DNA of 64,000 nt from Duganella guangzhouensis (GCF_009674535.1 NZ_WKJK01000014.1:1-64000), one strand, 5' to 3'; numbered from the stretch's first letter, positions 9,217 to 18,615 are shown. The notes: generated by a model not told the origin, from the letters alone. Program-made: numbers and translations.

Positions 9217-11208
9217 ATGACTGCCTCCATTTCCCGCCCGCGCCTGCTGGCCGCCGCCGTTTCCCTGTGCTTTGCCGCTCCTGTCGCCGCCTTGGCTGAA
9301 GATGTCGCCGCGCTGCCCGGCCAGGCCTTGACCTCCGTGGTCGTCACCGGCGCGCGCTTCGACGCCGAACCGTCGCTGGCGCCCATCGGCGCCACCATCA
9401 TCAGCGCCGACGAGATCCGTCGTGCTGGCGTCAATGACGTCAACGCGGCGATCCGCAAGATCGGCGGTGTCTACGGCCGTCAAAGCCTGGACGGCAGCCC
9501 GGACTTCGGTCTCGATCTGCGCGGCTTCGGCACCAACAGCAGCCAGAATGTGGTGATCGTGGTCGATGGCGTGCGCTTGTCGGAAAATGAGTTGAGCAAC
9601 GCGATCCTGTCGACGATTCCGATCGAGACCGTGGATCACATCGAGATCCTGCGAGGCGGCGCCAGTGTGCTGTACGGTGATGGCGCCACCGGTGGCGTGA
9701 TCAACATCGTGACCAAGCGTCCGCAGGCCGGCGCGCGCCGCGCCAGTGTGTTTGTCGAGGGTGGCCAGTTCAACGCCGGCGAGTTGCGCGTGTCCGGCGC
9801 GCAGGCGTGGGAGGGCTTTGCGGCCGATGCCACGCTGGATAGCCAGCGCACCGACAACTACCGCGACAACAACAAGTTCAAGCAAACCCAGTTCAGCGGC
9901 GGCGCGCAGTGGTACGCCAATCAGTTCGACCGCATCGGCTTCCGCTACGAGGGCGCGCGTCAGGACATGCGCTTCGCCGGTTCGCTGAGCGAGGAGCAGT
10001 TCCTCGCCAATCCGCGCCAGACGCTGACGCCGGACGATAACGGTTCGGTCGATACCGACCGTCTGACGGTGTTCGGCCAATACCGCCTGTTTGGCCACGA
10101 CCTGGCGGCCGATCTGTCCTACCGCAAGAAGACGGTGGAAGCGACTTATTACTACGGCGGCCTGGCGTCGCCCGCCACTTACGACAGCAAGCAGTTGCAG
10201 TTCTCGCCGCGCGTGCGCAAGCTGGGCGCGATTCACGGCATGGTGAATGAGCTGGTGGCCGGCATCGACTTCATCAAGTGGGAGCGCACCACCGATGCGT
10301 CCTTCGCTGGTGTCGCGTATTCCAACGCCGACGCCAACCAGAAATCCAAAGCGCTGTATCTGCGCGACGAGCTGCGTTTCGACGCCGCGCATGAGGGCCG
10401 CGTTTCGGCCGGCGTGCGGCGCGAGATCTTCGATCAGGATTACTCGAATCCGCTCGGCTTCGCCGCCTACAACGTGGTGCAGGGCTTGAACGCGTGGGAA
10501 CTGCAGGCCAGCTATATGCCAGTGCCGCAGCTGACGGTGTTCGGCAAGCTGGGACAGAGCTACCGTGTGGCCAACGCCGATGAAAGCTCGTACACGCTGG
10601 TGTTCAACCAGCCGCTGGTGCCGCAGGTGTCGCATGACACGGAGCTGGGCGCCAGCTGGGCCAACGCCGCGCAGAAAATCACCGCGCGCCTGTTCCGCCA
10701 CAATCTGACCAACGAGATTTTCTTCGATCCGACGCTGCCGTTCGGCGGCGCCAACACCAATTTGGACCCGACCCGCCGCCAGGGCGTGGAGATCGATGCC
10801 GAGCAGCGCATCAACGCGGCGTGGAGCGTCAACGCGCACTATCAGCATGTGCAGGCCAAGTTCCGCGACGGCGTCAATGACGGCAAGGAGATGGTGCTGG
10901 TGCCGAAGAACACACTGACCGCGCGCATCAGCTGGATTCCGGCCAGCGGCCAGAGCGCCGACTTCGGCGCGCAGTGGGTGGACAAGCAGCGCTACGGCTC
11001 GGACTTCACCAACACCTGCTCGGGCGAGATGCCATCCTTCACCACGCTGGACGCGCGCTATGCCCGCAAGTTCGGCCAATGGGAGTGGGCGCTGTCGGGC
11101 CAGAACCTGGCGGACAAGCACTACTACTCGCAAGCCTTCAGCTGCAAGGCAGGGATTTATCCCGCTGATGGCCGTCAGCTGAAACTCTCGGCGCGCTACG
11201 ACTTCTGA
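9217..11208 (+). CDS. btuB: TonB-dependent outer-membrane cobalamin receptor BtuB
   Basis: A 663-residue TonB-dependent receptor. Residues 1-27 form a signal peptide ending around LAE; a TonB-box-like TSVVVTGARF follows, then the plug domain (RRAGVNDVNAAIRKIGGVYG, IEILRGGASVLYGDGATGGVINI) and a beta-barrel that ends in the aromatic residue of ARYDF. The upstream cobalamin riboswitch and the downstream cobalamin-binding gene identify the ligand as vitamin B12 or a related corrinoid. A TTG 18 bp upstream is in frame, but the ATG at 9217 starts a clean signal peptide. Expected to be repressed when cobalamin is plentiful. Confidence 0.92.
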   Translation: MTASISRPRLLAAAVSLCFAAPVAALAEDVAALPGQALTSVVVTGARFDAEPSLAPIGATIISADEIRRAGVNDVNAAIRKIGGVYGRQSLDGSPDFGLDLRGFGTNSSQNVVIVVDGVRLSENELSNAILSTIPIETVDHIEILRGGASVLYGDGATGGVINIVTKRPQAGARRASVFVEGGQFNAGELRVSGAQAWEGFAADATLDSQRTDNYRDNNKFKQTQFSGGAQWYANQFDRIGFRYEGARQDMRFAGSLSEEQFLANPRQTLTPDDNGSVDTDRLTVFGQYRLFGHDLAADLSYRKKTVEATYYYGGLASPATYDSKQLQFSPRVRKLGAIHGMVNELVAGIDFIKWERTTDASFAGVAYSNADANQKSKALYLRDELRFDAAHEGRVSAGVRREIFDQDYSNPLGFAAYNVVQGLNAWELQASYMPVPQLTVFGKLGQSYRVANADESSYTLVFNQPLVPQVSHDTELGASWANAAQKITARLFRHNLTNEIFFDPTLPFGGANTNLDPTRRQGVEIDAEQRINAAWSVNAHYQHVQAKFRDGVNDGKEMVLVPKNTLTARISWIPASGQSADFGAQWVDKQRYGSDFTNTCSGEMPSFTTLDARYARKFGQWEWALSGQNLADKHYYSQAFSCKAGIYPADGRQLKLSARYDF

Positions 11209-12101
11209 TGCGTGCCACGCGCAAGCTTGCGGTGACGCTGCTGGCGCTGGCCGGCGCGGCCGGGCAGGGTGCCGCCCACGCGGCGATCACGGTGCAGGAT
11301 GATGCCGGCAATCGCGTCACGCTGGCGGCGCCGGCGCAGCGCGTGGTGTCGACCGCGCCGCACATCACCGAGCTGCTGTTCGCGGCCGGTGGCGGCGCAC
11401 GGGTGGCCGGCGTGATGAACTACAGCGACTATCCGGAAGCCGCCAAGCGCCTGCCGGTGATCGGCAGCGACGCCCAGATCGACATGGAACGCCTGCTGGC
11501 GCTCAAGCCCGATCTGCTGGTGGTCTGGCAGACCGGGAACACCGAGCGCCAACTGGCGCAGCTGAAAAGCCTGGGCATCCCGATTTTCTACAGCGAGCCG
11601 AAAAAGCTGGACGACATCGCCACCAGCCTGACCCGCCTCGGTCAACTGCTCGGCACCGACGCCGCCGCCCAATCCGCCGCGCGCGACTACCGCCAGAAGA
11701 TCGCCAGCCTGAGCGCCGGCTACGCCCAGCGCGCGCCGGTGCGGGTGTTCTACCAGATCTGGGAAAAGCCGCTGTACACGCTGAACGGCGAGCATATCGT
11801 CAGTGACGCGCTACGCGTCTGCGGCGGCCGCAATGTGTTCGCCGGCTTGAAGGTGACCGCACCCTCGGTCAGCACCGAAGCCGTGTTGCAGGAAAATCCA
11901 GAAGCCATCATTGGCGGCGAACGGCACGACGGCGAGGGCGGCATCAACATCTGGCGGCCCTACAAGAGCTTACTGGCGGTCCAGCGTGACAATCTGTTCA
12001 TGCTGGACAGCGAACTGCTGGTGCGCGCCACGCCGCGCATCGCCGATGGCATCGCCGTGCTGTGCGAAAAACTGGAAAGCGCGCGCCGGCACCGTCCTTA
12101 A
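11208..12101 (+). CDS. btuF: Periplasmic cobalamin-binding protein, BtuF-like
   Basis: A 297-residue protein with an N-terminal signal peptide (cleavage near AAHAA) and a single class III periplasmic binding-protein domain: RVVSTAPHITELLFAAG, VIGSDAQIDMERLLALKPDLLV, QLAQLKSLGIPIFY and GGRNVFAG. Its ATG overlaps the btuB stop (TGATG), so it is co-translated under the cobalamin riboswitch. It should deliver cobalamin from BtuB to an inner-membrane ABC transporter. No btuC or btuD genes follow, so that transporter must be encoded elsewhere or be missing. Confidence 0.87.
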   Translation: MRATRKLAVTLLALAGAAGQGAAHAAITVQDDAGNRVTLAAPAQRVVSTAPHITELLFAAGGGARVAGVMNYSDYPEAAKRLPVIGSDAQIDMERLLALKPDLLVVWQTGNTERQLAQLKSLGIPIFYSEPKKLDDIATSLTRLGQLLGTDAAAQSAARDYRQKIASLSAGYAQRAPVRVFYQIWEKPLYTLNGEHIVSDALRVCGGRNVFAGLKVTAPSVSTEAVLQENPEAIIGGERHDGEGGINIWRPYKSLLAVQRDNLFMLDSELLVRATPRIADGIAVLCEKLESARRHRP

Positions 12102-12186
12102 AGCTGGCTTAATACTTGAGCCGAACCAGGTAAAAAGTGGTAATCTCCCCGCGTTCGCTCTCACACTTTTACCTCGAAGGATAGTT

Positions 12187-12849
12187 ATGCGTCTGTTCAG
12201 CCTCCTGCGCCCCCTGATTGCCACCGTCGCCTTTATGGCCGCCGCCGCTGGCGCCTCCGCCGCCGACTTCAAGGACGGCGTGGACTTCAACACCGTCACC
12301 GGCCCGCGCCCGGACACCGGCAAGAAAGTCGAAGTCCTGGAATTCTTTATGTACCATTGCCCGCACTGCAACGCGCTGGACCCGGCGTTGGCCGACTGGG
12401 TTAAAAAGAACGGCGACAAGATCGTCTTCAAACGCATGCACATGGGCGACGACGCCCAGGCCAAAGCCTTCTACACGCTGGAATCGATGAACGCGCTGGG
12501 CAACGGCATGCATGAAAAGATCTTCCACGCCATCCACGTCGATCGCAATCGCCTGAACACCGACCAGGCCTTGCTGGACTTCGTGGTCAAGAACGGCGTC
12601 GACAAGGCCAAGTACCTGGAAGCCTTCAATTCGTTCGGCGTCCAGACCAAGTTGAAACGCGGCCAGCAGATCGCAAATCAGTATAAACTGGATAGCGTGC
12701 CTGCCCTGGTGATCGATGGTCACTACACCACCTCGCCAGCAGTCGCGGGCCATGGCCTGACGTCGCCGGCCGCCGCCCACACCGCCATGTTTGCGGTGGT
12801 GGACAGCCTGGTAGCGAAGTCGCTGCAGGAACGCGCCGGCAAGAAGTAA
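12187..12849 (+). CDS. dsbA: Thiol:disulfide interchange protein DsbA
   Basis: A 220-residue periplasmic thioredoxin-fold oxidase. A signal peptide ends at about residue 26 (ASAAD). The active site Cys58-Pro-His-Cys61 is the DsbA-type CPHC, and the cis-proline loop SVPALVIDG is present near residue 178. GAAGG lies 6 nt before the chosen ATG. DsbA introduces disulfide bonds into exported proteins and is re-oxidised by DsbB. It is followed within 10 bp by a small membrane protein and then an SDR gene overlapping in ATGA, so the three are probably co-transcribed. Confidence 0.95.
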   Translation: MRLFSLLRPLIATVAFMAAAAGASAADFKDGVDFNTVTGPRPDTGKKVEVLEFFMYHCPHCNALDPALADWVKKNGDKIVFKRMHMGDDAQAKAFYTLESMNALGNGMHEKIFHAIHVDRNRLNTDQALLDFVVKNGVDKAKYLEAFNSFGVQTKLKRGQQIANQYKLDSVPALVIDGHYTTSPAVAGHGLTSPAAAHTAMFAVVDSLVAKSLQERAGKK

Positions 12850-12859
12850 TCAAGGAAGG

Positions 12860-13204
12860 ATGGGTAAGAAGATGAAATTTCCACGTAACGAGCGGGAGGA
12901 GGCCGAAGCCCAGGTGATGAAGATTTATAAGGAATCTTCGCCGGCGCTGGAGACCCTGTTTGAATGGAGCTACATTAACCATGTGGCGTGGAGCCTTGTT
13001 ATCGTCTTCTTTGGCCTCATCCTGTGGATGGGCGTGGCGCTGGTGAATGCCGAAAACCAGCGCAATGCGCTGCTGACCAAGCAGTGCGTGGATGCGGTGT
13101 TCAAGACTGAAGTGGACCGGAAGTGCCTGCGCACCGTGCACTCGCGTGAACATTGGTGGCAGCACATCACCTACGCGATGTCGAATCTGAGTCCGGAAAA
13201 ATGA
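12860..13204 (+). CDS. Small single-pass membrane protein of unknown function
   Basis: A 114-residue protein with a charged N-terminal half, one transmembrane helix (VAWSLVIVFFGLILWMGVAL, about residues 43-62) and a C-terminal part containing two cysteines (KQCVDAV, DRKCLRTVH) and HSREHWWQH. I do not recognise the family. It sits 10 bp after dsbA and its stop overlaps the next start. If the C-terminal part is periplasmic, the two cysteines could be a DsbA substrate pair. The start is uncertain: ATG 12860 has AAGGAAGG almost touching it, while ATG 12872 is 12 nt from the same sequence. Confidence 0.75.
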   Translation: MGKKMKFPRNEREEAEAQVMKIYKESSPALETLFEWSYINHVAWSLVIVFFGLILWMGVALVNAENQRNALLTKQCVDAVFKTEVDRKCLRTVHSREHWWQHITYAMSNLSPEK

Positions 13205-13947
13205 AGCAGGTGCTGCTGGTCACCGGCAGTAGCCGCGGCATCGGCGCCGCCACCGCGCTGCTGGCCAGCCGGCGCGGTTACGCCGTCTGTATCAACTATC
13301 ACAGCAACGCCGTCGCGGCCGAGCGCCTGCGTGCGCAGATTCAGGCCGAAGGCGGCGAGGCCATTGCCGTGCAGGCCGATGTCGGCATCGAGGCCGACGT
13401 GCTGCGCCTGTTCGCCACCATCGACGAAGAACTGGGTCCGCTGACGGCGCTGGTCAACAACGTCGGGGTGCTGGAACAGCAGGGCAAGCTGGCCGATATG
13501 TCGGCCGAGCGTCTGCAGCGCGTGTTCAACACCAATATCCTCAGCTATTTCCTGTGCAGCCGCGAGGCCATCAAGCGCATGTCCACCGCGCGCGGCGGGC
13601 AGGGCGGCGGCATCGTCAACGTGTCGTCGGGCGCGTCGCGTCATGGCGGCGGCAATGTGTATATCGACTACGCGGCCTCGAAGGGCGCGGTCGATGTGAT
13701 GACACTGGGTTTGTCGAAGGAAGTTGGGCCGGAAGGGATACGCGTGAACTGCGTGCGGCCGGGGATTATTTATACCGAAATCCACGCCAGCGGCGGCGAT
13801 CCGGATCGGGTCGACAAGTTGGCGTCCACCGTGCCTCTTGGGCGCGGCGGACAGCCGGAGGAGATTGCCGAGACCATTTTGTGGCTGCTCGGCCCCCAGT
13901 CCTCCTACGTCAGCGGCGCGCTGATAGACGCCGCTGGCGCGCGCTAG
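13201..13947 (+). CDS. Short-chain dehydrogenase/reductase
   Basis: A 248-residue classical SDR. The NAD(P)-binding motif TGSSRGIG is at residues 8-15, NNVGV near 89, the catalytic Ser in VNVSSGAS and the YxxxK motif in YAASKGAVD. It is closest in style to glucose-1-dehydrogenase or FabG-like oxidoreductases; the basic residue after the glycine motif suggests NADPH preference. The ATG overlaps the preceding stop (ATGA), tying it to the dsbA operon. Substrate unknown. Confidence 0.9.
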   Translation: MKQVLLVTGSSRGIGAATALLASRRGYAVCINYHSNAVAAERLRAQIQAEGGEAIAVQADVGIEADVLRLFATIDEELGPLTALVNNVGVLEQQGKLADMSAERLQRVFNTNILSYFLCSREAIKRMSTARGGQGGGIVNVSSGASRHGGGNVYIDYAASKGAVDVMTLGLSKEVGPEGIRVNCVRPGIIYTEIHASGGDPDRVDKLASTVPLGRGGQPEEIAETILWLLGPQSSYVSGALIDAAGAR

Positions 13948-13961
13948 CGTTTTACGCTAGC
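13943..13961. terminator. Short bidirectional hairpin between convergent SDR and LysR genes
   Basis: GCTAGCG (13943-13949), loop TTTTA, then CGCTAGC (13955-13961): a perfect 7-bp stem that contains the SDR stop codon and abuts the LysR stop. It could separate the convergent transcripts, though neither side has a long U-run. Confidence 0.4.
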
Positions 13962-14851
13962 TCTGCGAAGCGCTGCTGCAGGTACTGGATCAGCAGCGCG
14001 ACCCGCGGCGGCTGGTAGCGGTCGCGGTGGTAAAGCAAAGTCAGTGGTTCACTATCGGTGAAGTACTCGTCCAGCACCGTGGCCAGTCGGCCGCAGCGCA
14101 AGTCATCCGAAATGTCCAGAATCGATTTGTAGGCATAGCCCTGGCCGGCGAGCGCCCATTTGCGCAGGATCTCGCCATCGTTGCTATGCTGGCCGTTACG
14201 CACCCGCACCGAGCGGCGTTCGTCCGCCTCGTCGTTGGTGCAGTAGCGCCATTCCTGCAGCGCGCCGCGCGCCGTCACCAGCACCAGCGTCGGCAGGTTG
14301 GCCAGATCTTCCGGTGTGGCCGGGCCGCCGGTTTTGGCGATCAGCGACGGCGCCGCGCACACCACGCGCCGACTCGGTGCCAGCACGCGCGCCACCATGT
14401 CGCTATCGGACAGCAGGCCATAGCGCAGCACCAGATCCGGATCGTCCTGAACCATGTTGGAGGCGTTGCCGCTCAAGGTCAGCGTGTACTGGATGTCGGG
14501 ATGGCGGGCGCGGAATTCTTCCAGCATCGGCAGCAGCACATTGCGGCCAAGGTCGGATGGCGCCGAGATCCGCACCAGCCCATGCACGCTGTCGGTGCCG
14601 GCCTGCAGACTGGCTTCCGCCTCCGCCATCAGCGCCATCGCCTGCTCGCTGAAGTGGCGATACAGCTTGCCTTCCTCGGTCAGGCGCAGCTGGCGCGTGG
14701 TGCGTTCAAACAGTTTGACCTGCAGCGAGTTTTCCAACCGCTGGATGCTGGCGCTGGCCGCCGCTGGCGACAGTCCTTGTTTGCGGCCGGCGGCCGAGAA
14801 GCTGCCCAGTTGCGCCGCTTCGAGGAAGAGTTTAATCAGTTCGCTATCCAT
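13952..14851 (-). CDS. LysR-family regulator, last gene of the efflux operon
   Basis: A 299-residue LysR regulator with an N-terminal winged helix (LFLEAAQLGSFSAAGRKQGL, SPAAASASIQRLE) and the co-inducer-binding domain after residue 90. Its ATG overlaps the 3' end of the HlyD-family gene by 8 bp, so it is co-transcribed with the efflux pump rather than divergent from it, which is unusual for a LysR gene. It may regulate this pump or a distant target in response to an exported compound, giving a second regulator beside the MarR gene. Confidence 0.9.
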   Translation of the reverse strand: MDSELIKLFLEAAQLGSFSAAGRKQGLSPAAASASIQRLENSLQVKLFERTTRQLRLTEEGKLYRHFSEQAMALMAEAEASLQAGTDSVHGLVRISAPSDLGRNVLLPMLEEFRARHPDIQYTLTLSGNASNMVQDDPDLVLRYGLLSDSDMVARVLAPSRRVVCAAPSLIAKTGGPATPEDLANLPTLVLVTARGALQEWRYCTNDEADERRSVRVRNGQHSNDGEILRKWALAGQGYAYKSILDISDDLRCGRLATVLDEYFTDSEPLTLLYHRDRYQPPRVALLIQYLQQRFAELA

Positions 14852-15704
14852 GAATCACCACCGTGCAGGTCGTGCCGGCCACCAGCTCCAGGTTGTCCGG
14901 CTTTTGATCGATGTGGATGCGCACCGGCACGCGCTGTGCCAGGCGCACCCAGTTGAAGGTTGGGTTGACGTCGGCCAGCAGCTCGCGGCCCAGGCTTGCA
15001 TCGCGGTCGGTGATGCCGCGCGCGATGCTTTCGATGTGGCCCTGCAGTTGCGCCGCGCCGCTCATCATGTGCACTTCCACCTTGTCGTTCAGTTTCAGCA
15101 GCGGCAGCTTGGTCTCTTCGAAGTAGCCGACCACATAGAAGGAATTGGCATCGATCAGCGCCAGCTTGGCGGCACCCACGGCGGCGAAATCGCCGGCATG
15201 CACATTCAGGTTGGTGACATAGCCGGTGACCGGGGCGCGCACCACGGTGCGTTCCAGATTCAGCTCCGCCAGCTCGCGCGCTGCCATGGCGGCCTGGTAC
15301 TGTGCCGACGCGGTGCCGACCGCCGCTTCCGCCGTCTCCTTGCTTTCGGCCGAGACGATCGAGCTATCCAGTCCGGCGCGGCGCTTGGCTTCCTGCGCGC
15401 GGCGGCCTTTTTCCACCTGCTGCGAGGCCAGCATCGCCTTCGACTGCGTCAGCGCGTTTTCATAGCGCGCCTTGTCGACCACGAACAGCACATCGCCTTT
15501 CTGCACCAGCTGATTGTCGTGTACCAGCACTTCGGTCACGGTGCCGGCGACGTCGGCGCTGATGGTGATGACGTCGGCCTTGACGCGGCCGTCGCGGGTC
15601 CAGGCCGATTCCATGTAGTGGTCCCAGGCCGAGCGGCCCATCCACAGGGCCGCCGCCAGCAACAGCATGGTCAGACAGAATCGGAAAATTTTAGATGCGC
15701 TCAC
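14844..15704 (-). CDS. HlyD/EmrA-family membrane fusion protein
   Basis: A 286-residue periplasmic adaptor with one N-terminal TM helix (FRFCLTMLLLAAALWMG), a biotinyl-lipoyl-like region (ADVAGTVTEVLVHDNQLVQKGDVLF), a helical hairpin and a second lipoyl half (VVRAPVTGYVTNLNVHAGDF). It should bridge the inner-membrane FUSC protein and the NodT outer-membrane channel encoded upstream. The arrangement matches AaeA of the AaeAB aromatic-acid efflux system and fusaric-acid-resistance pumps. Confidence 0.93.
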   Translation of the reverse strand: MSASKIFRFCLTMLLLAAALWMGRSAWDHYMESAWTRDGRVKADVITISADVAGTVTEVLVHDNQLVQKGDVLFVVDKARYENALTQSKAMLASQQVEKGRRAQEAKRRAGLDSSIVSAESKETAEAAVGTASAQYQAAMAARELAELNLERTVVRAPVTGYVTNLNVHAGDFAAVGAAKLALIDANSFYVVGYFEETKLPLLKLNDKVEVHMMSGAAQLQGHIESIARGITDRDASLGRELLADVNPTFNWVRLAQRVPVRIHIDQKPDNLELVAGTTCTVVIHG

Positions 15705-15724
15705 AGAAGGCTCTCACAGAAAAG

Positions 15725-15925
15725 TTATTTGTACAGGGTGACCAGCAGGGCGCTGAAAATGCAGACGAACATGCATAGCCGCACCAGCGCCGGGTGCCAG
15801 CTGCCGCGATAGGCACCGACGTGGCTCAGCACCGCGTCCAGCACCAGTTGCAGTACGCCGCTAAGCAGAAACACCGGCAGCACGCCGGGCAGCAGCACGC
15901 CAAAAAAGTCGATTTCACGCGGCAT
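15725..15925 (-). CDS. DUF1656 (AaeX-like) small membrane protein
   Basis: A 66-residue protein with two hydrophobic helices (FGVLLPGVLPVFLLSGVLQLV in outline, then LCMFVCIFSALLVTL) and the MPREIDFFG start characteristic of DUF1656. AaeX, its E. coli counterpart, is encoded with the aromatic-acid efflux pump AaeAB, though its role is unclear. The start overlaps the FUSC stop by 11 bp and HlyD follows after 20 bp, so it is embedded in the efflux operon. Confidence 0.9.
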   Translation of the reverse strand: MPREIDFFGVLLPGVLPVFLLSGVLQLVLDAVLSHVGAYRGSWHPALVRLCMFVCIFSALLVTLYK

Positions 15926-18056
15926 GGAATTCTCCTGATAGCTGGTCCAGCAAGGACGTGTAGATGGAATGCAGATCGGTCAACGCCGTGTGCAGGCGCG
16001 CGCGGCGCTCGGCCTGAGTTTCGTGCAGTACGTCGGGCAGGGCGGCGCGCACCGCCGTGCCGGCATCGAGCACGGCTTGCAGCACTTCTTCGCCGGCCGC
16101 GCGCGATGGCGCGTGCAGGTAGGCGGCCAGCAGGCGCAGCACGGTTTCCAGGCTGGCGCGCGCTTCGCCCGCGTGCGAGGCCGCGATCAACTGACGCAGC
16201 TCGATCACGGCGTGGCCCAGTTCCAGCAGCGTCAGACCTTGGCGCACCACGGCGCGGGTTTCGGCGTTGGGCGCCGGACCAGCGGCGGCGTTCAGTTGAC
16301 TTAGCAGATCGCGCACGCGGTTGTCGAAGCGGCGCTTCAAACGATACAGGCGCGCGTCGCACGCCTGCTGCGCTTCGCGCCACAGCGCGGCGGCGACGTG
16401 GCCGCGATGGCCCATCGTATGCTCGGGCAGCACCACCTTGAACATCAGCCAGGCCACCACCACGCCCATGGTCAGCGACAGTTCGCTGCCGATGAAGGAC
16501 TCGACGTCGTAACGCATCATATTGGACGGCACCACCAGCGTGGCCGAGAACATGCCCATGCCGACACCGGTGCCGGCCCAGCGCGGACTGGCGATCAGGT
16601 AGGCGGCAAAGGCAAACAGCGGCAGCGCCGCCAGCACCATCGGGTAGAAGCTGTCGGCTTTGGCCACCAGCAGGAATTCGGTGGCGAAGGCCAGCGGCAT
16701 GCCGGCCATAAAGCCCAGCAGCACGCCCTGCACCATGGCGGTGGGACGCGGCGACGACGACGCCAGCGCGCAGAAAATGGTCGCCATCAGAATGGCGTTG
16801 ACGGTGGCCGGCCACGCCAGCCAGTACCACATGCCGGCCGTGACCAGCAACGTGACGGCGGCGCGGAAGCCACTGGCGGCGATGATGGCCGGCGGCGTCT
16901 TCGGCGAATAGGCGCCGGGATCGCTGACCTGCTGGCGCTTCTGCTGCGCCAGGCCGTGATACAGCGCGGCGAAATCGGCCAGGTTGCTGGCGTAGCGCTC
17001 CAGCAGCTCCACCGCCGTGTCGAAGTCGATCTGCTGCGCGCGTTCCAGCGCCGGCGCGGCCGCCAGCTGCGCGCGCGCGGCGGTGATGTCGTCGGCTAGC
17101 GTGGTGCGCATTTGCGCCAAGCGTGCCGCCGTCAGGTCTTCACCCAGCGTGCGTGCCATGTGCGCGTACATCGGCTCGACCAGATCCAGCACCGGGCCGC
17201 TCCCTGCGGCGCGCAGGCGGTGGCTCAGGCGATGCAGCGTGTAGAAAGTGGTCAGCGCCGTCATGAAGGCGGCGTTGAAGGCGTGCAACTGGCGCGTCTG
17301 CGTACGCGAATGGCCGGCCTCAAAGAAAGCGGCGGCGCGGCCTGACTCCAGCGCGGCGATATCGGCCGCGAACTTCAGGTGATTTAACTCGGCCGCTTCC
17401 GGCGTGATGCGATGTTCCAGCACGCCGCGACAAAAGTCGATGAAGCCGGCGTAGCGCGCCTGCACGGTGCGCATCACCGCGCGCGAGTGACGGCGTGGGA
17501 AGATCACATCGTGTACCACCGCCGAACAGATGATGCCCAGCCCGACCTCGGTCACGCGGGTGACCGCCAGCGTGAACACGCTGGCCGGCGCGTCCACCGC
17601 CGGCACCGCGATCATCACCGCCGTATAGCCGGCCAGCACAAAGCTGTAGGACTGCTGGTTGCGGTGCATGGCGGCGCCGCCGGTACACAGCGCCACCCAC
17701 AGCGCCAGGCCGAGAAACAGCACGGTCGGCGTCTGCGGGAACAGCGCCACCAGCGCCAGCGCTGCCGAACAGCCGATCAGCGTGCCGAGAAAACGGTGGA
17801 ATGCCTTTTCCAGCACCATGCCGCTGCTGGGCATGGCCAGGATAATGGTGGTGGCCAGCGCGGTGTAGGGAGCGTCGAGACCGAGGCGGAACGCCAGCCA
17901 CAGTGCGGAGAACGAGGCCAGCATGCACTTGGCGACAAAGATGAAACGTTCGCCTTCGGTGCCGGCCCAGGCGCGGGTTTCGTTGCGCAGCCAGTTGAAG
18001 GCTCTCCGCGCCGCGCTGTGGTCCGGGGAGGGCGGGGCGGCGGGAGTAGCGTTCAT
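15915..18056 (-). CDS. FUSC-family inner-membrane efflux protein
   Basis: A 713-residue protein with two clusters of transmembrane helices (about residues 45-190 and 395-545), each followed by a soluble helical region, the layout of AaeB and fusaric-acid-resistance proteins. It is the likely inner-membrane pump of the operon, with HlyD as adaptor and NodT as outer-membrane channel. Substrates of the family are aromatic carboxylic acids and similar organic acids. It starts 10 bp after the MarR gene. Confidence 0.92.
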   Translation of the reverse strand: MNATPAAPPSPDHSAARRAFNWLRNETRAWAGTEGERFIFVAKCMLASFSALWLAFRLGLDAPYTALATTIILAMPSSGMVLEKAFHRFLGTLIGCSAALALVALFPQTPTVLFLGLALWVALCTGGAAMHRNQQSYSFVLAGYTAVMIAVPAVDAPASVFTLAVTRVTEVGLGIICSAVVHDVIFPRRHSRAVMRTVQARYAGFIDFCRGVLEHRITPEAAELNHLKFAADIAALESGRAAAFFEAGHSRTQTRQLHAFNAAFMTALTTFYTLHRLSHRLRAAGSGPVLDLVEPMYAHMARTLGEDLTAARLAQMRTTLADDITAARAQLAAAPALERAQQIDFDTAVELLERYASNLADFAALYHGLAQQKRQQVSDPGAYSPKTPPAIIAASGFRAAVTLLVTAGMWYWLAWPATVNAILMATIFCALASSSPRPTAMVQGVLLGFMAGMPLAFATEFLLVAKADSFYPMVLAALPLFAFAAYLIASPRWAGTGVGMGMFSATLVVPSNMMRYDVESFIGSELSLTMGVVVAWLMFKVVLPEHTMGHRGHVAAALWREAQQACDARLYRLKRRFDNRVRDLLSQLNAAAGPAPNAETRAVVRQGLTLLELGHAVIELRQLIAASHAGEARASLETVLRLLAAYLHAPSRAAGEEVLQAVLDAGTAVRAALPDVLHETQAERRARLHTALTDLHSIYTSLLDQLSGEFHAA

Positions 18057-18066
18057 GGGTAGGGTT

Positions 18067-18564
18067 CTAGGTTATGGCTTCTAAATTATCCAGCTGCCGT
18101 TTCAGCAGCGATTCCAACAGCTTTACTTCTTCCGCGCTGTAGCCGTCATAGGCCCGCGTGGTCTTGTTCCATACTTCCGGCAGCACCTTCTCGGCCAATG
18201 CGCGACCGGCGTCGGTCAGCGAAATCATCACGCAACGACGGTCGCCAGGGCGATTGCCGCGTGTGATCAAGCCTTGCGACTCCAGGTCATTGCAGACCCG
18301 CGTCAGGTTGGCCGGTTTTTCCATGCAAGCCTCGCCCAGCGTGGACGCGGTCGAGGTCTCATTGTCCGAACCGTACAGCACCGCCAATACCATGTAGCTG
18401 GCGTCGACCAGGTCATGCTGCCGCAAGGCGGCGTTGCTCAAATCCTTCATCCGCTTCTGGATGTGGTAAGTCATGCGCACCAGACGCATGGCATCCTCAG
18501 GAAACTCCGGTATTCGGCCATGGATATTTTTAAGGCGCTTTCTAGTCGCTTCAAAACTACTCAT
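18067..18564 (-). CDS. MarR-family regulator of the efflux operon
   Basis: A 165-residue MarR winged-helix regulator: DASYMVLAVLYGS, then the DNA-reading helix in EKPANLTRVCNDLESQGLI and the wing RRPGDRRCVMISLT (here RGNRPGDRRCVMISLT). The ATG at 18564 has GAGGA 6 nt upstream; the in-frame GTG at 18570 touches that sequence and is less likely. It lies between the NodT and FUSC genes. MarR repressors of such pumps release DNA when they bind the aromatic acid that the pump exports. Confidence 0.9.
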   Translation of the reverse strand: MSSFEATRKRLKNIHGRIPEFPEDAMRLVRMTYHIQKRMKDLSNAALRQHDLVDASYMVLAVLYGSDNETSTASTLGEACMEKPANLTRVCNDLESQGLITRGNRPGDRRCVMISLTDAGRALAEKVLPEVWNKTTRAYDGYSAEEVKLLESLLKRQLDNLEAIT

Positions 18565-18615
18565 TGCCACTCCTCTAATATTTTTTCGAAAGGACTCGAT
18601 TGTACTATTTATGTA

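Noticed and set aside
8980..11133. A 717-codon antisense frame over btuB and the riboswitch
   Set aside because: Same GC-codon artefact; it would read through the riboswitch and has no start signal or domain.
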